Shown here: piece by piece, positions 1-8,388 of the stretch
Layout: each line of letters opens with the position of its first letter
Numbering within the stretch: the stretch's first letter is position 1
DNA from: CALBPI01 sp045110335
Lineage (GTDB): Bacteria; Pseudomonadota; Gammaproteobacteria; Steroidobacterales; Woeseiaceae
Length of the DNA stretch: 64,000 nucleotides
Assembly (NCBI GenBank): GCA_045110335.1
Contig: JBGCGB010000019.1
Coordinates: 1-64,000, forward strand
Reading direction: 5' to 3'
The notes under the pieces: generated by a model
Seen by the model: only the letters and a program-made list of their open reading frames with translations
Databases searched by the model: none
Told to the model about the DNA's origin: nothing
Program-made: the position numbers and the translations under genes

Positions 1-228
1 GGTGATAACGAAGAATACGCAACCACCATTGTGATTGAGAACAATGACAATGTGGGCGGTGTTTCTGTTGAAATTAATGTGGCTGATTTGGTCGCCGATA
101 TTGAAGCAGCAAGGGACAGCACTGCAAACGGTGCCGCAGCGCGTCGCCGACTCGAAGCACTGCTAGAAGAAAAACGGCTGAATCGACTGCTTGATGAAGA
201 TGACGATTTTTATATTGATGATCTCTAG
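1..228 (+). CDS. C-terminal end of a small acidic protein, possibly PA3496-like (partial)
   Basis: The frame is open from base 1 and ends at TAG 226-228, so at least 75 residues are visible and the true start may lie outside the window. A GTG at 31 could also start a 65-residue protein. The visible part ends in a charged helix (AAARRRLEALLEEKRLNRLL) followed by an acidic tail (DEDDDFYIDDL). That layout resembles the short PA3496-type 'putative envelope integrity' proteins of gammaproteobacteria, but the match is by general appearance only. The gene converges on dnaE2 with about 20 bases between stops, and I saw no clear terminator between them. Confidence 0.45.
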   Translation, partial: GDNEEYATTIVIENNDNVGGVSVEINVADLVADIEAARDSTANGAAARRRLEALLEEKRLNRLLDEDDDFYIDDL

Positions 229-249
229 GGTCAGGAATCGATCGTACGC

Positions 250-3200
250 CTAATGAAAATCGCGTGACTGGGTAGTCAACCCTGTCAGCATCGCATTGTA
301 ATCAAGCAACTCCGCAGCGATGACATGAATCACTTTACCTTGCCGCTGTAACTTGCCATGCACGCCCATCAAACGTGCCCCTAGAAGCGTTTTCCTTTGA
401 CGCTCCGCCAGGTCTTTCCAAATCACCAGATTGATCGCTCCCGTTTCGTCCTCTAATGTCACGAAAGTCACACCGCCCGCACTCCCCGGGCGTTGACGCG
501 TAATGACAATACCAGCGACCGAAACCGGGATGTCGTTTTCCAGATGCGACAAACTTTTCCCATCATGAAAACCCGCTTCGCTAAACTGGTTACGCAACAT
601 CGCCATCGGATGGCGACCCAGCGTCAATCCAACATGCCGATAGTCCGCGATCACATCCTGCACTTCTGTTGGCGCCCTCAACAACGGCGCTCCGATTTCC
701 GTATCGGCATCTTGTAGTAAATCTTTTTGTGTCGTAACACCGGCCACCTCCCAGCGCGCCAAATGCCGGTGACCACTCAATTTCGTCAATGCACCAGCGG
801 CAGCTAAACAACCAAGGTCTGCGCGATTCAATAAAGCCCTAGATGCCATTTCCTGAACCGTCCGAAAACCTTGAGCGCGACGGATTACGACCAATCGACG
901 TGCGGCATCTTCACCCAGCCCTTTGACCAACCGTAAGCCTAATCGCAACGCAGCTGTCCCATCAGCTCGACGCTCCAACGTACAATCCCAATCGCTATGG
1001 CGCACATCGACGGCCCGAACTTGCACATCATGCTGACGTTTCAACATTTGCGTAAGTTGGGAAGCACTGTAAAACCCCATCGGTTGGCTATTGATCAGCG
1101 CACAGACAAAGGCCGCCGGATAATGGCATTTCAGCCAAGCGGAAACATAAACCAGTAGTGCAAAACTCACCGAATGCGACTCCGGAAAACCATACTCACC
1201 AAAACCCTTGATCTGGGCAAAAATCTGCTCGGCAAATGCATCGCTGTAACCACGCGCATGCATACCTTGTTTCAGTTTGTCTTCGAAAGGTGTCAATCCC
1301 CCGCGTCGCTTCCAGGCAGCCATCGCACGCCTGAGCTGATCGGCCTCACCCGGAGAAAACCCGGCGGCGACAACCGCCAGCTCCATCACTTGCTCTTGAA
1401 AGATCGGCACGCCTAAGGTGCGCTTCAATACATCATAAACCGCGTCACTCGGGTAACTGACTGGCTCTTCACCACTGCGTCTGCGTAGATAAGGGTGCAC
1501 CATCCCGCCCTGAATAGGACCGGGACGAATAATCGCCACCTCGATCACCAGATCATAAAAACGCCGGGGTTTCAGTCTGGGCAGCATGGCCATCTGCGCC
1601 CGGGACTCAATCTGAAAAACACCCATCGTGTCGGCATCGCAAATCATGTCGTAGACCTTGGGGTCTTCGGCCGGCACTGTCGCCAGTGTGAGTTTTCTGT
1701 CGGTAAAGGACGCGATCAAATCAAAGCAACGACGAATCGCACTCAACATGCCTAAACCCAGCACATCGACTTTCAACAAGCCTAGCGACTCCAAATCATC
1801 TTTTTCCCATTGAATAACCGTGCGCTCTGGCATGCTGGCATTCTCGATAGGCACCAGCTCATCTAATGCGCCTTCCGCGATGACGAAACCACCGACATGC
1901 TGGGAAAGATGACGAGGAAAGCCAATGATTTCACGCACCAATCGAAGCAAACGGGTTAGCAAAGGATTGTTAGGGTCTAGCCCTGCCTCTCGTACGCGCT
2001 CGTCATCAATCTTGTTGCCATCCCACCATTGCATGTTGCGGGCAAGCTGGTCCGTTTGCAGCGTTTGCAAACCCAGTGCTTTACCCACATCACGCATCGC
2101 GCTTTTGGGGCGATAACAAATGACCGTCGCTGCTAACGCGGCACGCTCACGACCATATTTTTGATAAATATATTGAATGACCTCTTCGCGACGCTGATGT
2201 TCAAAGTCCACATCAATGTCCGGTGGTTCATTGCGCTCTTTGGAAATAAAACGCTCGACCAACACTGACTGACGCGCAGGATCGACCTCTGTAATACCCA
2301 AACAGAAACAGACGGCCGAATTCGCTGCAGACCCTCGTCCCTGACAAAGAATGCCCCGGTCACGTGCCCACTGAACGATGTCATGCACCGTCAGAAAATA
2401 GGGCTCATAAGCCAGATCCTGAATTAACGACAGCTCATGCTCTATCAGCGCACCCACCCGGTCTGATATGCCATCCGGCCAACGCCGATGGGCACCACGA
2501 AAAGTCAGCTCACGTAACCAGCTGCTCGCGGAATGGCCCGAAGGCACCAGCTCTCGAGGGTATTCATAGCGCAACTCATCGAGAGAAAAATCTGCGCGCT
2601 CGGCAACCGCTACACTTTCGTTGAGCAAAGTTGCCGGATACAACTGTTGAAGCAAAGACAGGCGACGCAAATGTCGTTCACCATTCGCATACAACGCATA
2701 ACCAGCTTCATGCACAGGCTTACCTAATCGAATCGCGGTCAATGTATCTTGCAAAGCACGACGCTCGCGACAATGCATATGAACATCACCCGCTGCCACC
2801 AACGGCAAACTGGTTCGCGCACTTAGACGACGTAATGCTTCAAAACGGGATCGATGCATACCATCCGGAAAGATTTCGGCGGCAATCCAAAGTCGTCTAT
2901 CCAGCAAGTCCGAAAAATCTGACAACGCCGTCGGTATAGAGAAGTCATTACCCGGAGACCACAGCACCGAACAGTCATCCAAAATTTTCTGCTTGCTGTC
3001 TGCGGCCCATTGTATTAACTGATCATGATGGAGTTGGTACTGCCCCTTATCGGCAGCGCGTCGTGCTTTTGTAATTAAACGACACAAGCCGGCATAGCCT
3101 TTTCTTGAATTGGCCAATACGGTTAATTTGGGCCCGGCTAACAACTGAAATTCAGCGCCACAAATGAGTTTGATATCTGACTCTTTCGCAGCACCATGCG

Positions 3201-3354
3201 CACGAACAATACCGGACATTGAGCATTCATCGGTAATGGCAATCGCGTCATAACCTAATGCGGCTGCCTGATGCACCATTTCTTCAGGATGCGATGCACC
3301 GCGCAAGAACGTGAAATTACTTAACGCATGCAGTTCGGCATAAACCCCGGCCAT
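250..3354 (-). CDS. dnaE2: Error-prone DNA polymerase DnaE2 (ImuC)
   Basis: This is the 1034-residue catalytic subunit of the SOS mutasome, a PolIII-alpha-like polymerase that copies past DNA lesions with ImuA and ImuB. The PHP domain opens the protein (YAELHALSNFTFLRGASHP, AITDECSMSG). The polymerase core holds GRGSAANSAVCFCLGITEVD and PPDIDVDFEHQRREEVIQY with the acidic catalytic residues. A C-terminal OB fold follows (FVTLEDETGAINLVIW). The reading frame can be extended upstream to 3423, but ATG at 3354-3352 begins exactly at the conserved N-terminus and overlaps the imuB TAA by one base (TAATG), so that start was chosen. It is the last gene of lexA-imuA-imuB-dnaE2 and is expected to be DNA-damage inducible. 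Confidence 0.96.
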   Translation of the reverse strand: MAGVYAELHALSNFTFLRGASHPEEMVHQAAALGYDAIAITDECSMSGIVRAHGAAKESDIKLICGAEFQLLAGPKLTVLANSRKGYAGLCRLITKARRAADKGQYQLHHDQLIQWAADSKQKILDDCSVLWSPGNDFSIPTALSDFSDLLDRRLWIAAEIFPDGMHRSRFEALRRLSARTSLPLVAAGDVHMHCRERRALQDTLTAIRLGKPVHEAGYALYANGERHLRRLSLLQQLYPATLLNESVAVAERADFSLDELRYEYPRELVPSGHSASSWLRELTFRGAHRRWPDGISDRVGALIEHELSLIQDLAYEPYFLTVHDIVQWARDRGILCQGRGSAANSAVCFCLGITEVDPARQSVLVERFISKERNEPPDIDVDFEHQRREEVIQYIYQKYGRERAALAATVICYRPKSAMRDVGKALGLQTLQTDQLARNMQWWDGNKIDDERVREAGLDPNNPLLTRLLRLVREIIGFPRHLSQHVGGFVIAEGALDELVPIENASMPERTVIQWEKDDLESLGLLKVDVLGLGMLSAIRRCFDLIASFTDRKLTLATVPAEDPKVYDMICDADTMGVFQIESRAQMAMLPRLKPRRFYDLVIEVAIIRPGPIQGGMVHPYLRRRSGEEPVSYPSDAVYDVLKRTLGVPIFQEQVMELAVVAAGFSPGEADQLRRAMAAWKRRGGLTPFEDKLKQGMHARGYSDAFAEQIFAQIKGFGEYGFPESHSVSFALLVYVSAWLKCHYPAAFVCALINSQPMGFYSASQLTQMLKRQHDVQVRAVDVRHSDWDCTLERRADGTAALRLGLRLVKGLGEDAARRLVVIRRAQGFRTVQEMASRALLNRADLGCLAAAGALTKLSGHRHLARWEVAGVTTQKDLLQDADTEIGAPLLRAPTEVQDVIADYRHVGLTLGRHPMAMLRNQFSEAGFHDGKSLSHLENDIPVSVAGIVITRQRPGSAGGVTFVTLEDETGAINLVIWKDLAERQRKTLLGARLMGVHGKLQRQGKVIHVIAAELLDYNAMLTGLTTQSRDFH

Positions 3355-5093
3355 TAACCAAAAACACCCTGCAACCACCAACGCCATGGCGAACCCGATG
3401 CTGTCTGTTGCCGGTAAATCCACAACCGCGCACCGGCTTCAGTTTCGGCTAAAAAATAGTCTCTGATCGATTGATCATCGACCCACCAGGCAGACTCGAT
3501 ACGTTCCGGTCCCGCGCATAATGCCAGCCTGCCTTCATAAAAAAGCTGATCATTTTCGCTGTGAATAGCGACAGGTTGTTCCAACAACCACAACGGTCGC
3601 TGCCTTAACAAGGACCGAGTGTCCGTCAATGACGATGCCGCAGGTACATTGTTCAGCCACCATTCGTTGGGCAAGGCAATGGGTGACTGTGATTGCGTCG
3701 CCGGAGATATCGTTTGTGACGCTGACATCGGGCAATGCGTATCCGTATGCTGCAAAGCCTGCACACCCTGCTCGCCAAGACGCGCCCGCAACCGGTCTAA
3801 CAATTCACCGGTCGCCTGAGGGTCGGCTTCAGCCAACTCCTGATCGCCATGTGTCAGTGGTAACTCACCGGAACGTATGGATAGAGATTCGCCAAGCTCA
3901 ACCGTAAGACTGATCGCCACCGCCGGTTGTTGCAATTCGCAGCACTCTAGCTGGGTGACTAACAATCGCTGCCAATGAGCCGACTGATAACCCGGCCGAC
4001 TAAGCCGCAATATAAAATCACCCGCTCGGCCTTCCCACGCATGAAAATAAAAATGAAGTTCTCGCACCGATAATTGATGCTGCCGTAAAAACGATGTCAA
4101 TTGCGTTAGTAATTGATCACAACCGTACTGCAACTGAACCGCATCGCTGATCTCGGCGCTCAACTGATAGACAGACTCAAAACACCGGGGCTCACTGACA
4201 TAGTTTCGAACTTCCGGTAACTCACCAAAAGCCTGGGCAACGGATTGCAGCAGATCCGGGCCAAAACGACGAAGCAAACCGGCACGCGGTAAGCGTCGGC
4301 AGTCCGCTATCGTGGCAACACCCATTTGCGTCAATGACGCCAACGTTTTCTGTGGCCATTCCGTGATCGAAATATCAAGCGCATTCAGTGCCCGTAAAAA
4401 CCCCGGGCTTTGATGACCATGTGCGACGACCTCAGTCAATGATGGGCAATGCCCCACCTTCGCCAACCAGAAAGCAGTAATCGCCGTTGGTGCCACGCTA
4501 TAACGAAAAAAAAGATGTTGATCTTGCAAGAACGCATTGATACGGGCGCACAAATTTTCGATGCCCGAAAACAAACGTAAACTTGCTCTGACTTCGATCA
4601 AAATGGTTTGTGGTGGCTGTAAACTGACGCGACTGCTGAAACACAGTAATCGCGTTGCAATATCCTGTATCAGCATTTGCTCACGATCAGGCTGACGCTC
4701 AAGAACTTGCAGGTCAGCCTCAAGTGCCAATGCGCTACGCAACACATGCCCGGGAAAAATACCTTTGTGACGCGCTGCTTTATTGGTTGCAACAACGGAT
4801 GACAATTGACTGTCATCAATGACGACACAAGGCTTGTCGACTTCACATTGCTCTTGCAATGCTTGCAACGCTAGCGATGGTAGGTACACCGCCACCCAAA
4901 CCGGAGACAAGCGACTCGCTGACTGTTCATTCACCGGCTGCTGGCTAACCGCCGACTCAGTCATCCGGGCGCTCGTTGATGACCGCTCTGCTGCCGCCTG
5001 ACTAACCTCCGGCCTTACCGCGCGCGGCGACTCAAGATCTGCAAACAGATCGGGATGTGGATTTGTTCGGGCGGAGCGTCCCATCGTCTTCAA
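3354..5093 (-). CDS. imuB: ImuB, Y-family-like mutasome protein
   Basis: ImuB is a catalytically inactive Y-family polymerase relative that links DnaE2 to the beta clamp during translesion synthesis. The family N-terminus appears here only at about residue 66 (VWVAVYLPSLALQAL), after a roughly 65-residue Ser/Glu/Gln-rich extension containing HPDLFADL. The C-terminal part has the usual RPLWLLEQP segment. The 579-residue frame starts with TTG at 5093, giving a TTGA overlap with the imuA stop; an ATG three codons later (5084) is an alternative start. The gene is followed by dnaE2 through a TAATG overlap, so the three genes are probably translationally coupled. What the N-terminal extension does is unknown. 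Confidence 0.92.
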   Translation of the reverse strand: MKTMGRSARTNPHPDLFADLESPRAVRPEVSQAAAERSSTSARMTESAVSQQPVNEQSASRLSPVWVAVYLPSLALQALQEQCEVDKPCVVIDDSQLSSVVATNKAARHKGIFPGHVLRSALALEADLQVLERQPDREQMLIQDIATRLLCFSSRVSLQPPQTILIEVRASLRLFSGIENLCARINAFLQDQHLFFRYSVAPTAITAFWLAKVGHCPSLTEVVAHGHQSPGFLRALNALDISITEWPQKTLASLTQMGVATIADCRRLPRAGLLRRFGPDLLQSVAQAFGELPEVRNYVSEPRCFESVYQLSAEISDAVQLQYGCDQLLTQLTSFLRQHQLSVRELHFYFHAWEGRAGDFILRLSRPGYQSAHWQRLLVTQLECCELQQPAVAISLTVELGESLSIRSGELPLTHGDQELAEADPQATGELLDRLRARLGEQGVQALQHTDTHCPMSASQTISPATQSQSPIALPNEWWLNNVPAASSLTDTRSLLRQRPLWLLEQPVAIHSENDQLFYEGRLALCAGPERIESAWWVDDQSIRDYFLAETEAGARLWIYRQQTASGSPWRWWLQGVFG

Positions 5094-6016
5094 GCTTTGG
5101 AAGAATCGTTGAACGTATCAGCCGCCAACATCATCGCGTCGACATCAATACCGTCATCAAAATCGGGGACAACGGCTGGCTGACCGCCACGCATTTTCAA
5201 AATATGTAAATCACGCCGACCCTGCTCTGTCGTTAGCATCAGACGTAACATCGCCGCCGAAGGTTGTTTCTCTGCCGCGCAATCCCGCAACACAATCGCC
5301 CAACATTGATGACTGGTGGCAGCCAACTGCAAACGCCGACTAAACTGTTGCATCGATAAACGCCGCTTTCTTCTACCGGCCGACAAGTCATGCGTTGAAT
5401 CGAGGGCATGACCCCAAAGTAACATCGCAACACAGGTGTCAGATCCCAGTGCCTGTTCAGCTGCCCAGGCGGCATCAGCGGGAGACTTCGGATGTACTAA
5501 TAAAATGCGATCGGGGGAAATACCCCATTGCATCAGTGCTGGCGCATTCGGCAAGTAAGGTGGATTGATCCAGATAATCCAGCCGGCCTTGGCAGCAGCA
5601 AGCCGGGCAAGTCCGGGCATGAACAAACGCAACTCACCAATGCCGTGACGTGGATTCAGTAACTCGGTCAATCCACAGACCGGCCAGCCACCACCAGGTA
5701 ATAACGCATCTAATGATGAGAAACCGGTTGAAAACACCGAACCATTGCCTGCCGAAAGCTCATTAGCCCGCCAAATATCGGCTGCTGCTAACAGTGCATC
5801 TAATGATTGTTGGTCGGCTGTTGACGTCAGTGCCGCCGCTTCTGTATCAGCGCGATTCAGCTGATCTAGCGGGTCGTCATCAAGCGCTAACGAATCTGTC
5901 GAAGAAAAAAAAACTCCGGTTGGGTCTTCCGGAGTTTTTAGAGGGTCGATTAATGATCCATCACTCGTCGTCGAGGGTGATTTATAAGGCGGCCTGTACC
6001 GCTTTTTTTTCTGCAT
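5090..6016 (-). CDS. imuA: ImuA, RecA-like mutasome protein
   Basis: ImuA is the RecA/SulA-related partner of ImuB and DnaE2 in SOS mutagenesis. The family core is clear from about residue 94 (STGFSSLDALLPGGGWP, then GLTELL) and continues through ILLVHPKSPADAAWAAEQAL and LHILKMRGGQPAV. The first 90 or so residues are a poorly conserved extension starting MQKKKRYRPP. ATG 6016 lies about 20 bases after the lexA stop, and no ATG, GTG or TTG follows in frame before the conserved core. Within codons 26-37 the DNA forms a perfect intrinsic-terminator hairpin in the sense direction. The start also carries a run of eight A. Both could affect expression of the downstream genes. Confidence 0.9.
   Translation of the reverse strand: MQKKKRYRPPYKSPSTTSDGSLIDPLKTPEDPTGVFFSSTDSLALDDDPLDQLNRADTEAAALTSTADQQSLDALLAAADIWRANELSAGNGSVFSTGFSSLDALLPGGGWPVCGLTELLNPRHGIGELRLFMPGLARLAAAKAGWIIWINPPYLPNAPALMQWGISPDRILLVHPKSPADAAWAAEQALGSDTCVAMLLWGHALDSTHDLSAGRRKRRLSMQQFSRRLQLAATSHQCWAIVLRDCAAEKQPSAAMLRLMLTTEQGRRDLHILKMRGGQPAVVPDFDDGIDVDAMMLAADTFNDSSKA
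5905..5939 (-). terminator. Intrinsic-terminator-like hairpin inside imuA
   Basis: Read on the minus strand, AAAAACTCCGG pairs with CCGGAGTTTTT around a nine-base loop, and the 3' arm runs into nine consecutive T (plus-strand A 5905-5913). This is the textbook shape of a Rho-independent terminator in the direction of lexA-imuA transcription, yet it sits inside the imuA frame at codons 26-37. It may end most lexA transcripts, with read-through to imuA-imuB-dnaE2 when ribosomes follow the polymerase closely. That regulatory role is inference. Confidence 0.7.
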
Positions 6017-6036
6017 GTTACCAATCCACGATGACG

Positions 6037-6654
6037 TCAGTGCACCTGCACGCCATCCCGAATCACCCCAACAACGACGCCTTCGATAACTAACTCTTGC
6101 TCTTTCAGGTCAACACGGATCGGTTCGAAGTCTGTATTTTCTGGCAACAACCACACCAACGTCCCTTCCTGTTTGTAGCGCTTGACGGTGACTTCATCTT
6201 CCAGCCGTGCCACAACGACCTGACGACTACGGACTTCCGGTGTGCGATGTACGGCGACCAAGTCACCATCAAGGATGCCGATGTCGCGCATACTCATCCC
6301 TTGTACACGCAGTAAATAGTGCGGCTTTGGACTGAAAAAAGCGGGATCTACCCGATAATGGGCCTCGATATTTTGTTCGGCGAGGATCGGATGACCCGCT
6401 GCCACACGCCCTACCAACGGCAAACCAATTTGGTTACGTAAGGAATCTTTTAGCTGAATACCTCTGGATGTACCGGGTATGAGCTCTATCACGCCTTTAC
6501 GCTGTAAGGCACGTAAGTGCTCTTCTGCGGCATTCGGTGACTTAAAACCGAGCTCACGTGCAATTTCGGCCCTTGTAGGCGGCATACCCGTCTCATTGAT
6601 GAAGTCTTGAATCAATTCAAGAATCTGAGATTGACGGGGAGTGAGTTCGTTCAT
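6037..6654 (-). CDS. lexA: LexA, SOS transcriptional repressor and self-cleaving protease
   Basis: LexA represses SOS genes and cleaves itself when RecA filaments form. The 205-residue protein has an N-terminal winged helix (PPTRAEIARELGFKSPNAAE) nearly identical to the E. coli recognition region, a cleavage site A86-G87 in GRVAAGHP, catalytic Ser121 in GMSMRD and Lys158 in TVKRYK. The frame extends upstream to 6729, but ATG 6654 matches the family start (MNELTPRQ). Two LexA boxes lie 11-45 bases upstream, so autoregulation is expected. It heads the imuA-imuB-dnaE2 operon; imuA starts about 20 bases after its stop. Confidence 0.97.
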   Translation of the reverse strand: MNELTPRQSQILELIQDFINETGMPPTRAEIARELGFKSPNAAEEHLRALQRKGVIELIPGTSRGIQLKDSLRNQIGLPLVGRVAAGHPILAEQNIEAHYRVDPAFFSPKPHYLLRVQGMSMRDIGILDGDLVAVHRTPEVRSRQVVVARLEDEVTVKRYKQEGTLVWLLPENTDFEPIRVDLKEQELVIEGVVVGVIRDGVQVH

Positions 6655-6664
6655 GATAGAGCAC

Positions 6665-6680
6665 CTGTATAAATGACCAG
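6665..6680. promoter_or_regulatory. LexA box, proximal, one mismatch
   Basis: The sequence is CTGT-ATAAATGA-CCAG, one base off the CTGT-N8-ACAG consensus. It lies 10 bases before the lexA start codon and 19 bases centre to centre from a perfect second box. Tandem boxes of similar spacing control E. coli lexA, so this is probably part of the autoregulatory operator. Confidence 0.7.
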
Positions 6681-6683
6681 CTC

Positions 6684-6699
6684 CTGTGATTATATACAG
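6684..6699. promoter_or_regulatory. LexA box, distal, perfect consensus
   Basis: The sequence CTGT-GATTATAT-ACAG matches the gammaproteobacterial LexA consensus exactly. With the weaker box at 6665 it forms a tandem operator before lexA-imuA-imuB-dnaE2. The LexA DNA-binding helix in this window is E. coli-like, in keeping with recognition of this site. Confidence 0.92.
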
Positions 6700-6895
6700 G
6701 ATGAAGGTCGGCGCAAGCCCGTTGAGCAATTTTTATCAAAACCAGAGCACCCGAGACCTGTCGCCAATATCAGACAAGTAAATCCTTAACCTGCAAGCAC
6801 AAATCTGGCATTATTACGTCAACTTCAGGCGTCGCCTGTTGTGTTTCTTGTCTTGAAAATACTGTTTTGTACAAAAACGAATGGGGTTTTTTGTA

Positions 6896-7198
6896 ATGAA
6901 TAAAAACGTTCTGAAAGTCGGCGCAGCCGCACTCATCATCGGACTGGCTTCTGGTTGTGCTAACACCACGACACTGGAAGAAGTTCGTGCTACGGCTCAA
7001 GCTGCTGCTGCAGACGCAGCTGCTGCTAAAACAGCCGCTGAAGCTGCACGCGCTGCCGCAGATCGCGCTAGCCAGCAAGCTGCCAGTGCACAAAGCACAG
7101 CTAGCCAGGCTCTGACCACAGCAAACTCAGCACAATCATGCTGTGATGCGAACACGGAGCGTCTGGAAAGAATGTTCCAGAAATCTATGTCCAAGTAA
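6896..7198 (+). CDS. Lpp/OprI-type alanine-zipper outer-membrane lipoprotein
   Basis: This 100-residue lipoprotein should sit in the outer membrane and may be tethered to peptidoglycan. A signal peptide ends in the lipobox LASGC. It is followed by a long Ala-rich heptad coiled coil (AQAAAADAAAAKTAAEAA and onward), as in OprI/Lpp. The C-terminus CCDANTERLERMFQKSMSK ends in Lys, the residue used for attachment in Lpp, and carries two adjacent Cys. ATG 6896 (MNKNVLK) was preferred to the upstream in-frame start because it begins the signal peptide. A good terminator follows, and an L,D-transpeptidase lies convergently beyond it. Confidence 0.88.
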   Translation: MNKNVLKVGAAALIIGLASGCANTTTLEEVRATAQAAAADAAAAKTAAEAARAAADRASQQAASAQSTASQALTTANSAQSCCDANTERLERMFQKSMSK

Positions 7199-7250
7199 TT
7201 GCCTGGCAATTAACTGCATAGAACATGTGGCGTGAGCTGCATGAATAAAA

Positions 7251-7278
7251 ACGCCGCGTTTATCGCGGCGTTTTTTTT
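7251..7278 (+). terminator. Rho-independent terminator after the Lpp-type gene
   Basis: ACGCCGCG (7251-7258) pairs with CGCGGCGT (7264-7271) around a five-base loop and is followed by a run of T to 7278. It lies about 50 bases after the lipoprotein stop and just before the convergent L,D-transpeptidase gene; A residues on the left side could make it partly bidirectional. Confidence 0.93.
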
Positions 7279-7298
7279 GCACTACTAGTTAGTATTAT

Positions 7299-8288
7299 TT
7301 ACGGGGGTGAAGTCGCCGATACACTAACGGGCCGCTCCATCACAACGAACGGCAATGGAATACCTGTTGCTCCATCCAGTATGCTCTCCATCGCTTCCCA
7401 ATCTGGCGCAAACACCTGTTTACCCGCAAAGGCCACAAACTGGCGTGTCATCTCCGACAAAGGACTTAGCTGCGTCTGCTCAGACTCATCAGCGCCCCCA
7501 GCAGCCACCTCCGGCTGCTCAAGAAACTCATGTGCTTCCATGAACACTTGATCACCGTATCGCCCGAATTTGATCGCCTGGTTGACGATCATGACCGGTG
7601 TGCCCACCGGAATATCTTCAAAGAACACCGTAATATCTTCGGGAAACATCCGAATACATCCATGGGTAACCCGCATACCAACACCTGCCGGACGGTTAGT
7701 ACCATGAATCAGATAGCCGGGTAAGCCCAACCGCATTGCTCGCGTGCCTAATGGATTGTCTGGACCAGGCGGCACAACACGGGGTAGCGGCGGATCACCA
7801 GCGTCCAGACGTTCCTGATGTACAGACTCTGGAACATACCAACTGGGGCGAACAGCCTTGGCGACGACTTTGGTGCGACCAAGCGGCGTTTCCCAGTCCA
7901 TCCGGCCAATGCTGATCGGATAGGTCACGACTTTACGCGGCTCACCGTTTAGGGGCTCCGGATAAAAATACAAACGATACTCAGCAAGATTCAGGACGAT
8001 GCCGCGCCGTGGAGCATCCGGCAATACAAAGCGCGTTGGTAACGTGATCTCAGTACCCTCACCGGGCAACCACGGATCGACATCGGGATTGGCGAGTACG
8101 ACATCGGTATAACCCAAACCGTGACGTCGGGCGATATCAACGAGGGTATCCTCTTTCACGCTTCGGACTTTCGTGACCTGACCAATAACATCATTCCCCT
8201 CGCCTAGCACAAAGACTTCGGCGCGAGTTTTATGCGCCGCCGTCATGATGAGCAGCGTGAAGACCATCGTTATAATGAATCGGTGCAT
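7299..8288 (-). CDS. L,D-transpeptidase (YkuD family) with LysM domain
   Basis: This 329-residue periplasmic enzyme should act on peptidoglycan stem peptides, making 3-3 cross-links or attaching a Lpp-type lipoprotein through its C-terminal Lys. A signal peptide covers residues 1-23 and a LysM-like peptidoglycan-binding region about 39-86. The YkuD catalytic motif is intact: HGTNRPAGVGMRVTHGC, with H195, H209 and C211. The overall plan resembles E. coli YbiS/ErfK-type enzymes, and the adjacent Lpp-type gene suggests a substrate. Which of the two reactions it performs cannot be decided from sequence. Confidence 0.93.
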   Translation of the reverse strand: MHRFIITMVFTLLIMTAAHKTRAEVFVLGEGNDVIGQVTKVRSVKEDTLVDIARRHGLGYTDVVLANPDVDPWLPGEGTEITLPTRFVLPDAPRRGIVLNLAEYRLYFYPEPLNGEPRKVVTYPISIGRMDWETPLGRTKVVAKAVRPSWYVPESVHQERLDAGDPPLPRVVPPGPDNPLGTRAMRLGLPGYLIHGTNRPAGVGMRVTHGCIRMFPEDITVFFEDIPVGTPVMIVNQAIKFGRYGDQVFMEAHEFLEQPEVAAGGADESEQTQLSPLSEMTRQFVAFAGKQVFAPDWEAMESILDGATGIPLPFVVMERPVSVSATSPP

Positions 8289-8388
8289 GGCGTTATGACC
8301 TGAACAGAGTGAATGCAGCGTTGACCCGCGCGCGCTGGCGACGTAGCCTTATTGAGTCAAACGCTATTGTAGCGCAGGAAAATCCACA

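Noticed and set aside
6866..6883. A CTGT-N8 sequence before the Lpp-type gene that looked like another LexA box
   Set aside because: The second half is AAAA in place of ACAG, so it does not match the LexA consensus.
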